In this document: in pieces, positions 48,115 through 58,552 of the stretch
Layout: the number at the start of each line of letters is the position of its first letter
How positions within the stretch are numbered: the first letter of the stretch is position 1
Assembly (NCBI GenBank): GCA_013288895.1
Contig: JABDAY010000003.1
Span: 1-64,000, forward strand
Direction: 5' to 3'
Length of the DNA stretch: 64,000 nucleotides
From: Chlamydiota bacterium
GTDB taxonomy: Bacteria; Chlamydiota; Chlamydiia; Chlamydiales; Rhabdochlamydiaceae
The notes under the pieces: generated by a model
Database searches by the model: none
Seen by the model: only the letters and a program-made list of their open reading frames with translations
What the model was told of the DNA's origin: nothing
Translations under genes and position numbers: made by a program

Positions 48115-48951
48115 ATGACAGATATTCATCCTTCGGCGATCATAGAAAAAGGTGCAAAGATTGGAAAAAACGTTACGATTGAGGCTTATGCCACCGTAAA
48201 AGGGGGCGTTACATTAGAAGACAATGTAGTGATTAAATCCCACGCCTACATTGATGGGAATACGACAATTGGCGAGGGGACAATCATCTGGCCTTTTGCA
48301 AGCATAGGAACAAAAACTCAAGATTTAAAATACCGGGGCGAAAAAACATTCGTCGTGATCGGCAAAAATTGTGAAATTAGAGAATTTGTAACAATCAATT
48401 CTTCTTGCGGGGAAAACACAATTGTCCGCATTGGGGATAACTGTCTCATTATGGCCTATTGCCACGTCGCGCACAATTGTGCGCTTGGAAATCGAGTGAT
48501 CATGGCCAATAGCGTGAACTTAGCAGGGCATGTGACTGTTGAAGATAACGTTGTGATTGGTGGAATGGCTGCAGTGCATCAGTTTTCTCGAATTGGAAGA
48601 TATTCGATGGTGGGCGGTTTTAGTAGGTTAACACACGATATGCCTCCTTATGCAATTGGCGGTGGTTGTCCCTATAAACTAGGAGGACTTAACCTCATCG
48701 GACTCAAAAGAAACGGTTTTAGTCTTGCCTTGCGCAAATCTCTTGTAAAAGCATTTAAATTGACCTACCGCTCAAACTTAAAATTGGCCGACGCCATTGA
48801 AGCTATAGAAAATGAGATCGAGATGAATCAACATGTGAAACATTGGATTGATTTCTGCAAAACCTCGAAAAGAGGGCTCATCGGCCTTCAGGGTTCCTTA
48901 TCAGAAGAGGATGTCGAACAAGAAGAGCTCGAGGAAGAATTTGCGAAATGA
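48115..48951 (+). CDS. lpxA: UDP-N-acetylglucosamine acyltransferase
   Basis: Left-handed beta-helix hexapeptides; DIHPSAIIEKGAKIGKNVTIEAYATV; VAHNCALGNRVIMANSVNLAGHVTVEDNVVIGG. Confidence 0.95.
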   Translation: MTDIHPSAIIEKGAKIGKNVTIEAYATVKGGVTLEDNVVIKSHAYIDGNTTIGEGTIIWPFASIGTKTQDLKYRGEKTFVVIGKNCEIREFVTINSSCGENTIVRIGDNCLIMAYCHVAHNCALGNRVIMANSVNLAGHVTVEDNVVIGGMAAVHQFSRIGRYSMVGGFSRLTHDMPPYAIGGGCPYKLGGLNLIGLKRNGFSLALRKSLVKAFKLTYRSNLKLADAIEAIENEIEMNQHVKHWIDFCKTSKRGLIGLQGSLSEEDVEQEELEEEFAK

Positions 48952-49874
48952 AAATTGTGTTTTTTGGGACATCTGTCTTCGCGGCGGAGGTTTTAAAGCA
49001 TTTGCAGCAGCAAAAAGATATTGAAATTTTAGCTGTTGTTACGCGACCCGACCGTCCTAAGGGAAGGTCTCTTTCTCTGTCCCCCCCTCCTGTAAAAGAA
49101 GTTAGCAAGGCCCCCGTTTATCAGCCGAAAAAAGCCTCGACAGATGAGTTTGCAAATATTTTAAAAAAACTTCACGCAGATCTTTTTGTAGTAGTGGCTT
49201 ATGGGGAAATCATTAAAGCAAATATTTTGCAGATCCCTAAATTAGGATGTGTGAATATCCATGCCAGCCTCCTTCCCAAGTACAGGGGAGCTGCCCCCAT
49301 ACATCGCGCTTTGATGAACGGTGAAAAAGAGACGGGAATCACGATTATCGAGATGGTTTTGCAGATGGATGCAGGGGACATGCTTGAAGTGGTAAAGACA
49401 CCTGTTCCTGATGATATGACCTTTGGCGAGCTAGAAAAAAAACTATGCGAACTCGCCTGCATTGCTATTATGAACACGATCCATCATTTTCAAAAAGGAA
49501 CTGTCATCAAAACCCCTCAAGACCCCAATCTTGTCACTTTTGCTGCAAAGCTCACTCCCGAGGATGAGATCATCGATTGGAATAAACCCGCAAAGACAAT
49601 TCATAATTTAATCCGCGCTTTTTCTCCCCGTCCTGGGGCCTGGTGCAAAATTAAAATTGGCGATGAAGAGAAAAGATTAAAAATTAAACGCTCCCTTGTC
49701 ATTCAAGAAAAAAGTGGTCCACCAAAAACATTTTTATCTTACGGAAAAGAAGGGTGGATCGTTGCCTGTGGAGAGCAAGCTCTCCAGCTTTTAGAAGTGC
49801 AGCTTGAAGGAAAAAATACCCTATCTACCCAAGATTTCCTTAAAGGAATCCATCAAAAAATTTCCCTAATTTAA
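48948..49874 (+). CDS. fmt: Methionyl-tRNA formyltransferase
   Basis: KIVFFGTSVFAAEVLKHL; CVNIHASLLPKYRGAAPIHRALMNGEKETGITI; NLIRAFSPRPGAW. Confidence 0.95.
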   Translation: MKIVFFGTSVFAAEVLKHLQQQKDIEILAVVTRPDRPKGRSLSLSPPPVKEVSKAPVYQPKKASTDEFANILKKLHADLFVVVAYGEIIKANILQIPKLGCVNIHASLLPKYRGAAPIHRALMNGEKETGITIIEMVLQMDAGDMLEVVKTPVPDDMTFGELEKKLCELACIAIMNTIHHFQKGTVIKTPQDPNLVTFAAKLTPEDEIIDWNKPAKTIHNLIRAFSPRPGAWCKIKIGDEEKRLKIKRSLVIQEKSGPPKTFLSYGKEGWIVACGEQALQLLEVQLEGKNTLSTQDFLKGIHQKISLI

Positions 49875-49969
49875 AATAACTCTTCGCATTTACATAAACC
49901 TCATGCATCGATTATGCTGTGTGTGTAAAATCTTTATCTTGTCTTTAAACCGAAAAAGGAGGACTGACT

Positions 49970-51058
49970 ATGGCAGCAGCAGTAACAGGAGCACCACAAG
50001 TACCGGCGCACACTCTTCAGGGTGGAAACCTACCACCAAATCCAGTTGATCCAACAATGGTTGCTGTGATGGCAACAATTACAGTAGCACAAACAGCTGC
50101 AGCGGCAGTAGCGGCCGCAGTTGCTGTTAACCCTCGAGAAGGGGAGCCAGCAATTGGTGGACGTTTTATAGCTGTAGACGAGGCAAGAAAAACAGTTGAA
50201 TCAGCTGAAAAGACTGTAAAGGTAGTAGAGGCAACTCTTCCGGTCACTACCGGGGAAAACATCAGAAATAAGCTAACTAAAGCAAAGGAACACACAAAAG
50301 AGGGTGCCAGAGAGCAATGGACGAATGGGTTTAAGTTTGCAGAACATGGCTTCCTGATAAGTAATGAAGTGTCACCAAGCTCTACCATGACTACTGCGGC
50401 CGATGCGTTCAAATTTGGAAGGCACACTTTTGCACTTATTCAGCTTCCTGCAACAATCATAGAATTTCTCGAGCTTGTGGCTAAATGGATTGTAAATGGC
50501 GCGCATAATGATTACTTTGCAGCGGCCGATATTGTTAGCAAATTATCGGAGATAGGCAATAAGGTTTGCGATGGTATGTGTGCTCTTGCTTCGAAAACAG
50601 CTGGGCTTGTCAAACTTACCCCCGAGCAAGCTAAAATTTTTGGAAAGTCTAACATGTTCTTTTTGGGCATTTCATCTGTTTTGGGCATTGCGCTTAAATC
50701 TTATGAAATTTATAAATGCGTTGAAGTATGGCGCGATCCTACAACCACACCTGATGACAAGAAAGAGCTTAAAAAACGTATGATCCATTGCGCAGCGGTA
50801 ATTGTCCAATGGCTCGCTTACGCAAGTCTTGCTTCCCTTGTTTTGTACGGGCTCTTTTCTGGAATATGGGTGCCGAAGTACGCAACGCTTACTTGCTCTG
50901 GCACTGCTCTTTCCTTTAGTATTATTGCGTATGTCTATGAGAACTATAGCGGCCTAAAAGGGCTTAAAAAGCGTTCCGACCTTGCTAATAGGATAGATGT
51001 ATTCTGTAGAACATCGAAAAGACAACAGAATGCGCGCATTGCAGCGGCAGCGGCATAA
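49970..51058 (+). CDS. Ala-rich membrane protein, candidate inclusion-membrane-type protein 1
   Basis: Long disordered N-terminus, paired hydrophobic segments SNMFFLGISSVLGIALKSYEIYK and IVQWLAYASLASLVLYGLFSGIW; fmt-rplC interval. Confidence 0.6.
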   Translation: MAAAVTGAPQVPAHTLQGGNLPPNPVDPTMVAVMATITVAQTAAAAVAAAVAVNPREGEPAIGGRFIAVDEARKTVESAEKTVKVVEATLPVTTGENIRNKLTKAKEHTKEGAREQWTNGFKFAEHGFLISNEVSPSSTMTTAADAFKFGRHTFALIQLPATIIEFLELVAKWIVNGAHNDYFAAADIVSKLSEIGNKVCDGMCALASKTAGLVKLTPEQAKIFGKSNMFFLGISSVLGIALKSYEIYKCVEVWRDPTTTPDDKKELKKRMIHCAAVIVQWLAYASLASLVLYGLFSGIWVPKYATLTCSGTALSFSIIAYVYENYSGLKGLKKRSDLANRIDVFCRTSKRQQNARIAAAAA

Positions 51059-51060
51059 AT

Positions 51061-51864
51061 ATGGCGAGCGCTGTAGCTCCGGCTACATCAGATCCATGGA
51101 TTATTCGAGGTGTGAGCTTTAACGAGCCATACCTCGTAGCTGATGCCCTTTCATTCGGTGCCATTCTTGCCGGATGGGTAGCTGATATTGGTAAAAATCT
51201 AAAGGCAGCAAAAGCGGTTGCTGGTCTTGGTATGGCCTGTTCTGCCTGTTATATCCTGCAGTCTTTTGTTGAATTGAAAAATATAGCTGATGCAGTGGGT
51301 GTTATCTGGCAAAAGACGTATCCTGATCTTTCTCATCCTGAAAAACCAGCCGAAGCTCAAGTAGCATTGACCGAAGCTCGAATAAAACTAGCGCTTGGTT
51401 TTTTTGATTTTAACTCCTCTTGGACAGAAGGTGTTCAATTTTTTAATTCAGTTGGCCTTGTCGTGGGAAGGGCCTTAGCTCCCATTGCGATTATCGGTAG
51501 TTTTTGCACTATCATCGCAGATGCCATTAGAGCGATTAATGATTGCTTCAAAATAGATAAGGAATTTGAAGGATACCGCAATACTGCAGAAGGACCTGCT
51601 TTTAAAGAATATCATAAAGCTCGAATCGGCTATTTAACTCTGGATCTTATTAGACGTATTGTAGGTATAGCGTTAGTTATAGGAATTCTTGTGATTACCT
51701 ATCTAATGGCAAAATCAGGCAGTCTAACCTCTGCGCGAGCGCTTTTAGCTATATCAACTGCCCATATTCTCCTAAAAGGGATTAACCACTTTTTCGACAA
51801 ATTCCTTGAAGACCAAAAAAATAAGCTCCCTCAGCCATCTCCTGTCAAGCCTACGCTTGCATAA
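51061..51864 (+). CDS. Membrane protein, candidate inclusion-membrane-type protein 2
   Basis: Hydrophobic bilobes LGMACSACYIL, APIAIIGSFCTIIADAIRAI and IVGIALVIGILVITYLMA; starts 2 bp after the previous stop. Confidence 0.6.
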   Translation: MASAVAPATSDPWIIRGVSFNEPYLVADALSFGAILAGWVADIGKNLKAAKAVAGLGMACSACYILQSFVELKNIADAVGVIWQKTYPDLSHPEKPAEAQVALTEARIKLALGFFDFNSSWTEGVQFFNSVGLVVGRALAPIAIIGSFCTIIADAIRAINDCFKIDKEFEGYRNTAEGPAFKEYHKARIGYLTLDLIRRIVGIALVIGILVITYLMAKSGSLTSARALLAISTAHILLKGINHFFDKFLEDQKNKLPQPSPVKPTLA

Positions 51865-52035
51865 CGCCTCAAATTTTACATTGTCCATGGCGCCGTCCAT
51901 TTCCCCTCCCTCTTTCCCTTCTTCTCCCTCTCATCCCCAAAAAAAAACACCCCCCACAAAAAAACTGTTGTGCGAAATTCTTGTAATTTGTTAGTCTGTC
52001 TGCTTAAAGCTTCATATGAAGCAGTTTAGAACAAG

Positions 52036-52073
52036 AGCCCGTAGTCTCCAGTCTTGATGACTACAATAGGGCT
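52036..52073 (+). promoter_or_regulatory. Possible leader hairpin upstream of the rplC operon
   Basis: agcccgtagtc ... gactacaatagggct in the ~130 bp untranslated region before rplC, followed by aactgtcgactgtttcagtt. Confidence 0.35.
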
Positions 52074-52125
52074 TAACTGTCGACTGTTTCAGTTGCCTTG
52101 CCTTGTGTAAATATATAGGAACGTT

Positions 52126-52770
52126 ATGACATTGAAGTTCATGGGAAAAAAAAGAGGGATGACCCGCATTTTTGACGACGAAGGTAATGTTGTCGTGTGC
52201 ACAGTCATTTCTGCTGAGCCAAATATTGTGTCTCAGATCAAAAGCATTGATAGCGACGGGTATAATGCTATTCAGTTAGCTTCAGAAAAAGTAAAATCCC
52301 CTAAGCTTAGAAATGTGAATAAGCCCCTTCGGGGACATTTCAAAAAAGCAGGGATCGAGCCTCGCCGTTATTTAGCACAGTCTTCTGTAGACAAAACCGA
52401 TACGTATCAAGTGGGTCAAGAGATAGATTTGGGTCTGTTCGCAGATTGCAAATTTGTTGATGTCACAGGAGTCTCCAAGGGTAAAGGACATCAGGGGGTA
52501 ATTAAACGACATCATTTCTTGGGCGGTCCTGCTGCTCACGGATCTGGGTTTCATCGTCATGGTGGATCTTGCGGTATGCGTACAACTCCAGGGCGTTGTT
52601 TGCCAGGCCAAAAGAAATCTGGCCATATGGGAAATGAAAAAGTGACAATTCAAAATCTTCAAGTTGTGAAGATTGACCTGGAAAATCAGGTGATTCTCGT
52701 TAAGGGTGCTGTTCCAGGTGCCAGAGAAGGACTTGTTTATATTAGTAAAGCAACGAAAAAAGCGACTTAG
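52126..52770 (+). CDS. rplC: 50S ribosomal protein L3
   Basis: GKKRGMTRIFDDEGNVVVCTVI; GHQGVIKRHHFLGGPAAHGSGFHRHGGSCGMRTTPGRCLPGQKKSGHMG. Confidence 0.97.
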   Translation: MTLKFMGKKRGMTRIFDDEGNVVVCTVISAEPNIVSQIKSIDSDGYNAIQLASEKVKSPKLRNVNKPLRGHFKKAGIEPRRYLAQSSVDKTDTYQVGQEIDLGLFADCKFVDVTGVSKGKGHQGVIKRHHFLGGPAAHGSGFHRHGGSCGMRTTPGRCLPGQKKSGHMGNEKVTIQNLQVVKIDLENQVILVKGAVPGAREGLVYISKATKKAT

Positions 52771-52779
52771 GAGTATACT

Positions 52780-53448
52780 GTGGCACTTATTAAAACATAC
52801 AACCTGGATGCTAAGGAAGTCGGCGAAGTATCTATTGACGATAAGCTCATCAAAACAGATGCGAATCTGCAGATGATCAAAGATTACATAGTTGCGATTA
52901 GAGCAAATGCCAGACAATGGTCTGCAAATACGAAAACACGCGCTGAAGTTTGCCATTCTGGACAAAAGCCCCACCCTCAAAAAGGGACAGGAAGAGCGCG
53001 TCAAGGATATTTGGGAGCACCTCAGTACAAAGGGGGTGGGCGGGTTCACTCGCCAAGACCAAAATTTGATCAGCATGTTCGTATCAATAAAAAAGAGAGA
53101 CGTGCAGCAATCAGACATCTGCTCGCTGAAAAAGTGGGAAGCAACAATGTTTATGTTCTACGATACAATCCGTTAAAAAAACCTAAAACCAAAGCAGTGC
53201 AGGCATTCATTAATGGACTTAACTTAGTCAATAAAAGAGTTACCTTTTTGACAGAAGTTGATCAAACAAGCGGTGCACTCACTGAAAAGTACGCTATGTT
53301 CGTAAAGAGCATGAGAAATATTCCCAAGCTTGAATTTATGCCCCTTCTTCAACTTAGCGGTTACGATATCGCAAAAGCTGGGAATTTAGTCATATTTGAG
53401 CCTGCTGTAAATGATTTTATTACCCTCTTGGGAGGAGAAGTTAAATGA
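52780..53448 (+). CDS. rplD: 50S ribosomal protein L4
   Basis: KPHPQKGTGRARQGYLGAPQYKGGGRVHSPRPKF. Confidence 0.95.
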   Translation: MALIKTYNLDAKEVGEVSIDDKLIKTDANLQMIKDYIVAIRANARQWSANTKTRAEVCHSGQKPHPQKGTGRARQGYLGAPQYKGGGRVHSPRPKFDQHVRINKKERRAAIRHLLAEKVGSNNVYVLRYNPLKKPKTKAVQAFINGLNLVNKRVTFLTEVDQTSGALTEKYAMFVKSMRNIPKLEFMPLLQLSGYDIAKAGNLVIFEPAVNDFITLLGGEVK

Positions 53449-53771
53449 AAAATCCTTACGATATTATTAAAGCGCGCTACGTGACTGAAAAGGCAAAAGT
53501 TTTAGAACAGCTCCAGTTTAGCGAAAGCAACCGCTCACTCCGAAAATGCACATCTCCCAAGTATGTATTTATCGTAGACAACAGTGCTAACAAGCAAGAA
53601 ATTGGCCTAGCAGTAGAGCAAATTTACGCAAAACAAAAAGTTAAAGTCGTTGCAGTGAATACTGTAACAACAAAACCAAAAAGACGCAGAGTTCGTGGTA
53701 GAGAGGGATTTAAGCCCGGCTTTAAAAAAGCTATCGTGACTTTAAAGTCTGGCGACACAATAGAAGGTTGA
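53445..53771 (+). CDS. rplW: 50S ribosomal protein L23
   Basis: [50 protein letters not shown]. Confidence 0.95.
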   Translation: MKNPYDIIKARYVTEKAKVLEQLQFSESNRSLRKCTSPKYVFIVDNSANKQEIGLAVEQIYAKQKVKVVAVNTVTTKPKRRRVRGREGFKPGFKKAIVTLKSGDTIEG

Positions 53772-53772
53772 T

Positions 53773-54615
53773 ATGACAAAGAAATTTCGTCCTACAACTC
53801 CCGGACAGAGGGAGCTAATCTTAACAAGCAATGGAGAGCTTACACGCTTTGGTGAAAATAAGCGGAGAACTGCAGAGCCTGAAAAGTCGCTTCTTCTAAA
53901 AAAGATGCGCACAAATGGGCGCAACCACCATGGCCATATCACTTGCCGTCATCGCGGTGGTGGGCATAAGAGATTTTACAGGATCATCGATTTCAAAAGA
54001 GATAAAGATGCCATCCCTGCAAAGGTGGCTTCGGTTGAATACGATCCTAACCGTACAGCGCATATCGCCCTTTTAAATTATGCTGATGGAGAAAAACGAT
54101 ATATCTTAGCTCCGCAAGGGTTGAAACAAGGTGACGCTGTGAGTTCAGGGGAAACGGCTCCATTTGAGGTGGGATGCTCTATGCGATTAAAACATATGCC
54201 TCTGGGTTCTGTGATCCATAATATTGAAATGTTTCCAGGTAGGGGCGGCAAACTTGTTCGGTCTGCGGGATTATCGGCTCAATTGATGGCTCGTAGCGCC
54301 GGTTATGTGACATTAAAAATGCCTTCTGGCGAAGTGCGCATGATCAACGAAGATTGCAAGGCCACTTTTGGTTCCCTTTCTAATGCTGAAAGAAACCTGA
54401 GAGTAGAAGGAAAAGCGGGCCGCTCCCGTTGGAAAGGAATTAGGCCAACTGTTCGTGGTACAGCGATGAACCCGGTAGACCATCCGCACGGAGGGGGCGA
54501 AGGTAAACATAATGGTTATCTTCCTCAAACGCCTTGGGCAATGTATACAAAAGGGTATCGTACACGCTGCAAGAGAAAGACAAATAAATGGATTGTAAAA
54601 GATCGTAGGAAATAG
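53773..54615 (+). CDS. rplB: 50S ribosomal protein L2
   Basis: [51 protein letters not shown]. Confidence 0.97.
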   Translation: MTKKFRPTTPGQRELILTSNGELTRFGENKRRTAEPEKSLLLKKMRTNGRNHHGHITCRHRGGGHKRFYRIIDFKRDKDAIPAKVASVEYDPNRTAHIALLNYADGEKRYILAPQGLKQGDAVSSGETAPFEVGCSMRLKHMPLGSVIHNIEMFPGRGGKLVRSAGLSAQLMARSAGYVTLKMPSGEVRMINEDCKATFGSLSNAERNLRVEGKAGRSRWKGIRPTVRGTAMNPVDHPHGGGEGKHNGYLPQTPWAMYTKGYRTRCKRKTNKWIVKDRRK

Positions 54616-54622
54616 GTGAATC

Positions 54623-54979
54623 ATGGGTAGATCGTTAAGAAAAGGTCCTTTTGTTGATCACCACTTGCAAGCAAAAGTGGAAAAGATGAACAAATCTGGT
54701 GCAAAAAAGCCGATTAAGACTTGGTCGAGAAGATCAATGATCGTTCCAGATATGATAGGGCATACATTTGAAGTTCACAACGGCCGCAAACACATTTTGG
54801 TGTTTGTATCTGAGAATATGGTTGGACATCGTCTCGGTGAGTTTTCACCGACAAGGATTTTTAAAGGACACGGAACTAAAAAAGAAGCTGAAGTTCCAGG
54901 AGCAGCTCCCGGAAATGGCGCCGGAAACGGCGGTGGTGTACCAGCAGCAGCAAAGCCAGCAGAAAAGGCGGCAGGATAA
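54623..54979 (+). CDS. rpsS: 30S ribosomal protein S19 with Ala/Gly/Pro-rich C-terminal extension
   Basis: [15 protein letters not shown]...[39 protein letters not shown] followed by ~30 aa extension. Confidence 0.95.
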   Translation: MGRSLRKGPFVDHHLQAKVEKMNKSGAKKPIKTWSRRSMIVPDMIGHTFEVHNGRKHILVFVSENMVGHRLGEFSPTRIFKGHGTKKEAEVPGAAPGNGAGNGGGVPAAAKPAEKAAG

Positions 54980-54982
54980 AAT

Positions 54983-55318
54983 ATGGAAACAGCAATTGCA
55001 AAGACCAGATTTGTGCGCATTAGTCCGCGAAAAGCTAGACTTGCCGCAGATCTTGTACGGGGCATGAAAGTAGAAGATGCGACTCTTCAGCTTAAACATT
55101 GCCAATTAAAAGGTGGAAGACTTCTTTTAAAAACATTAGATAGTGCCGTAGCTAACGCAGAAACACAAATGAATGTTCAACGAAGAGACTTAAAAGTGAG
55201 AGAAATTCGTGTAGATGCGGGTCCAGTTCTGAAACGTTCAAAATCGAAAAGCAAAGGGGGACAGGTTCCTGTTATGAAGAGAACTAGTCATTTTACAATC
55301 GTTTTAGGGAAGGAGTAA
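54983..55318 (+). CDS. rplV: 50S ribosomal protein L22
   Basis: [50 protein letters not shown]. Confidence 0.95.
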   Translation: METAIAKTRFVRISPRKARLAADLVRGMKVEDATLQLKHCQLKGGRLLLKTLDSAVANAETQMNVQRRDLKVREIRVDAGPVLKRSKSKSKGGQVPVMKRTSHFTIVLGKE

Positions 55319-55320
55319 AA

Positions 55321-55974
55321 ATGGGACAAAAGACATCTCCTATAGGTTTTAGATTAGTAATAAACAAAAAATGGAAGTCTCTTTGGTACGCCAACAAACA
55401 AGAATTTGGAACGCTACTAGGAGAAGACTATCTTATTAGAGAATATCTAATGAAGAAGCCCGCTTGTGTTGGTACTTCTCACATAACCATTAAGAGAATG
55501 AGTGGAAAGGTAGAAGTGACTATTCACACTGCCAGACCAGGACTAATTATTGGAAAGAAAGGAGCTGAAATTGAAGTGCTTAAACAAGAACTTCGCGCCC
55601 TTCTTGGAAAAGAGATTTGGATAGAAGTTGAAGAGATTAAACGCCCAGACCTTGATTCCCAATTAGTTGCCGATGGGATAGCTAAGCAGCTTGAGCGTAG
55701 AATTCCATTTAGACGGATTTTAAAGAAAGCCATGCAGGCCTCTATGGACGCAGGCGCTGCCGGAATTAAAGTCCAGATTTCTGGACGTATCGGCGGTGCA
55801 GAGATTGCTCGGACTGAATGGTATAAAGAAGGTAGAATTCCTCTTCACACACTTCGTGCCATTATTGATTATTCTCACGGAAGAGCAGAAACCACTTACG
55901 GATCTATTGGCGTGAAAGTATGGATCAATAAAGGGGAAGAACAGATACATAAAAAAGCAGTTTTGGGGGGCTAA
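55321..55974 (+). CDS. rpsC: 30S ribosomal protein S3
   Basis: [75 protein letters not shown]. Confidence 0.97.
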   Translation: MGQKTSPIGFRLVINKKWKSLWYANKQEFGTLLGEDYLIREYLMKKPACVGTSHITIKRMSGKVEVTIHTARPGLIIGKKGAEIEVLKQELRALLGKEIWIEVEEIKRPDLDSQLVADGIAKQLERRIPFRRILKKAMQASMDAGAAGIKVQISGRIGGAEIARTEWYKEGRIPLHTLRAIIDYSHGRAETTYGSIGVKVWINKGEEQIHKKAVLGG

Positions 55975-55980
55975 CAGAAT

Positions 55981-56400
55981 ATGTCATTAATGCCCAAGAG
56001 AACAAAATTTCGCAAAATGCAAAAAGGGCAGCATTCTGGTACTAGCAGAGCTGCAAATTTTGTCGATTTTGGAGACTATGGGATGCAGGTTCTTGAAAGA
56101 GGACGCATCACAGGACAACAAATAGAAGCATGCCGCGTTGCAATTAATAGATATTTTAATCGTAGAGGTAATGTTTGGATCCGGATCTTTCCCGATAAAT
56201 CAGTGACTAAAAAGCCTGCTGAAGTACGTATGGGAAAAGGGAAAGGAAATCTTGACCACTGGGTAGCAGTGGTGAGACCCGGAAGAATCCTATTTGAAGT
56301 AGGGAATGTTTCAAAAGAGGTAGCCCAAAACGCATTAAGACGTGCAGCTGCAAAATTAGGCCTGAGGACACGCTTTGTAGAACGGGTTGAAAGAGTATAG
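55981..56400 (+). CDS. rplP: 50S ribosomal protein L16
   Basis: [56 protein letters not shown]. Confidence 0.97.
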   Translation: MSLMPKRTKFRKMQKGQHSGTSRAANFVDFGDYGMQVLERGRITGQQIEACRVAINRYFNRRGNVWIRIFPDKSVTKKPAEVRMGKGKGNLDHWVAVVRPGRILFEVGNVSKEVAQNALRRAAAKLGLRTRFVERVERV

Positions 56401-56407
56401 GAAAATT

Positions 56408-56596
56408 ATGAAAGCAAAAGAATTGAGAGAACAGTCGGTTGAAGATCTAAAAGGATCGAGAGAGGATCTTTCAAAAGAAATTTTTAACTTAAGATCTGAG
56501 AAAAAACTTGCTAGAAAACTAGAGAAGCCTCATCTTCTTCGCCAGAAAAAGAGAGATCGAGCGAGAGTTTTAACAGTCCTTAGCGAAAAGGTATAG
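56408..56596 (+). CDS. rpmC: 50S ribosomal protein L29
   Basis: MKAKELREQSVEDLKGSREDLSKEIFNLRSEKKLARKLEKPHLLRQKKRDRARVLTVLSEK; start at second Met. Confidence 0.93.
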   Translation: MKAKELREQSVEDLKGSREDLSKEIFNLRSEKKLARKLEKPHLLRQKKRDRARVLTVLSEKV

Positions 56597-56604
56597 GTAA
56601 ATAA

Positions 56605-56859
56605 ATGGACAATCAAGAGAAAGGAACAAGAAAACATTTTCATGGCACAGTTGTTTCTAATAAGATGCAAAAGACTGCTGTTATCCGCGTAGAACGGACA
56701 TTTAGACACCCTGAATATCAAAAAGTTATTACACGCTTTAAAAAGTATTACGCTCATGTCGACAATAAAGATGTAGAAGTCGGTCAGCGCGTGAAGATTG
56801 AAGAAACAAGACCCCTTTCCAAGCTTAAGCGCTGGAGAGTTGTCGAAATTATTAAATAA
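56605..56859 (+). CDS. rpsQ: 30S ribosomal protein S17
   Basis: [41 protein letters not shown]. Confidence 0.95.
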   Translation: MDNQEKGTRKHFHGTVVSNKMQKTAVIRVERTFRHPEYQKVITRFKKYYAHVDNKDVEVGQRVKIEETRPLSKLKRWRVVEIIK

Positions 56860-56873
56860 TTGGATAAATACCT

Positions 56874-57242
56874 ATGATTCAACAGGAAACAAATCTCGAA
56901 GTCGCTGACAACACCGGTGCAAAAAAAGTGAGATGTTTTAAGGTCCTTAAGGGCTCGAAAAGACGTTATGCCAGCGTAGGCGACATCATCATTTGCGCCG
57001 TAAAAGAAGCTGACCCTAAAGGTACCGTCAAGAAGGGGGAAGTTGTTCGTGCAGTTATCGTAAGAACAAAGTCTTATATTCGCAGACGGGATGGGTCTTT
57101 TTTACGTTTTTTTGACAATAGCTGTGTCATTATCGACGACAAAGATAATCCTCGCGGAACACGTATATTTGGACCCGTAGCCAGAGAAGTTCGCGATAGG
57201 GGATATGTAAAAATTAGCTCATTGGCGCCGGAGGTAATATGA
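56874..57242 (+). CDS. rplN: 50S ribosomal protein L14
   Basis: [46 protein letters not shown]. Confidence 0.97.
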   Translation: MIQQETNLEVADNTGAKKVRCFKVLKGSKRRYASVGDIIICAVKEADPKGTVKKGEVVRAVIVRTKSYIRRRDGSFLRFFDNSCVIIDDKDNPRGTRIFGPVAREVRDRGYVKISSLAPEVI

Positions 57243-57559
57243 GCAAGTGGATTAAGAAAGGTGATAAAGTAGTCGTTCAGGCCGGTAATGAAAAAGGAAA
57301 AATTGGGACCGTTGTTTTTCGAAGACCTGAACATGTTGTCATACAAGGTGTTAACATCAGAAAGAAACATGTAAAAAGGCAAAATCAGGCTGCACGATCA
57401 AATATTTTAGAGATTGAGTGCCCCATACATATTTCAAATGTATGTTTATGCACAGACGATGGAAAGCCTGTAAAACTTAAAGTTAAGTTAGATAAAGACG
57501 GAAATAAACAGTTGTATTATACTCTTGAAGGCAAAGAGATAGTACACAGAAAAATATAA
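57239..57559 (+). CDS. rplX: 50S ribosomal protein L24
   Basis: [41 protein letters not shown]. Confidence 0.95.
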   Translation: MSKWIKKGDKVVVQAGNEKGKIGTVVFRRPEHVVIQGVNIRKKHVKRQNQAARSNILEIECPIHISNVCLCTDDGKPVKLKVKLDKDGNKQLYYTLEGKEIVHRKI

Positions 57560-57573
57560 CCTAAGTTAGAAAA

Positions 57574-58125
57574 ATGTCAAGATTACAAAAAAGATACAAA
57601 GAAGAAGTAAAAGAAGCTCTTAATAAGACCTTTGCTTATAAGAATCCTATGCTTATACCCGAATTAAAGAAAATCGTTATAAGTATGGGTATAGCAGAAG
57701 CTTCTAAAGATAAAAATGCAATGCAAGATTGTGTCAAGGAGATGACCCTTTTGTCTGGCCAAAAGCCGATCTTGACTAAGTCTAAAAAGGCTATTGCTAA
57801 CTTTAAATTACGCGAAGAACAACCTATTGGTATTAAAGTTACTTTAAGACGTAAGAGAATGTATGATTTTCTCGACCGTTTTATCAATATCGTTTCGCCT
57901 CGTATCCGTGACTTTCGCGGTTTCCCTGTGAAATGTGATGGAATGGGTAATTACTCTCTAGGACTAGAAGATCAACAAATATTTCCAGAGATTAACCTAG
58001 ACGAAGTGAAGCGTTCACAAGGGATGAATATCACATTCGTTACAACGTCTAGAAATGATGGCGAGTGTTTTGAATTATTAAAATTGTTAGGACTTCCATT
58101 TAAAGTTGAAGAGGAGAAGAAATAA
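57574..58125 (+). CDS. rplE: 50S ribosomal protein L5
   Basis: [70 protein letters not shown]. Confidence 0.97.
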   Translation: MSRLQKRYKEEVKEALNKTFAYKNPMLIPELKKIVISMGIAEASKDKNAMQDCVKEMTLLSGQKPILTKSKKAIANFKLREEQPIGIKVTLRRKRMYDFLDRFINIVSPRIRDFRGFPVKCDGMGNYSLGLEDQQIFPEINLDEVKRSQGMNITFVTTSRNDGECFELLKLLGLPFKVEEEKK

Positions 58126-58517
58126 TGTCATTAAGCGACACAATTGCGGATTTTTTTACACGTATCAGAAATGCAAAAGATGCTAAGCATCGCTTTGCTG
58201 ATGTTAACTTTAGCAAGCAGGTCGTAGAAATCCTCAAACTTCTTCAGACACAAGGATTTATAGACAAGTTCTTAGTTAATGAAGAACTTTTTAAAGTGCG
58301 CGTATTTTTAAAATACGCAGAAGGAAGAGTATCGGTATTGCAAGGGATCACTCGTAAATCTTCACCTGGAATGAGACAATATATCGGGTATCGTAAAATA
58401 CCAAAAGTATTGGGTGGAATGGGAATAGCCATTCTCTCTACACCACAAGGAATATTAGATGGTGAAGATGCGCGTAAAAATAAATGTGGTGGCGAACTGC
58501 TTTGCCTCGTTTGGTAA
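58125..58517 (+). CDS. rpsH: 30S ribosomal protein S8
   Basis: [55 protein letters not shown]. Confidence 0.97.
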   Translation: MSLSDTIADFFTRIRNAKDAKHRFADVNFSKQVVEILKLLQTQGFIDKFLVNEELFKVRVFLKYAEGRVSVLQGITRKSSPGMRQYIGYRKIPKVLGGMGIAILSTPQGILDGEDARKNKCGGELLCLVW

Positions 58518-58552
58518 GAGACCTAAAGAGGTTTAATAAAAAGGTTTAAAAT

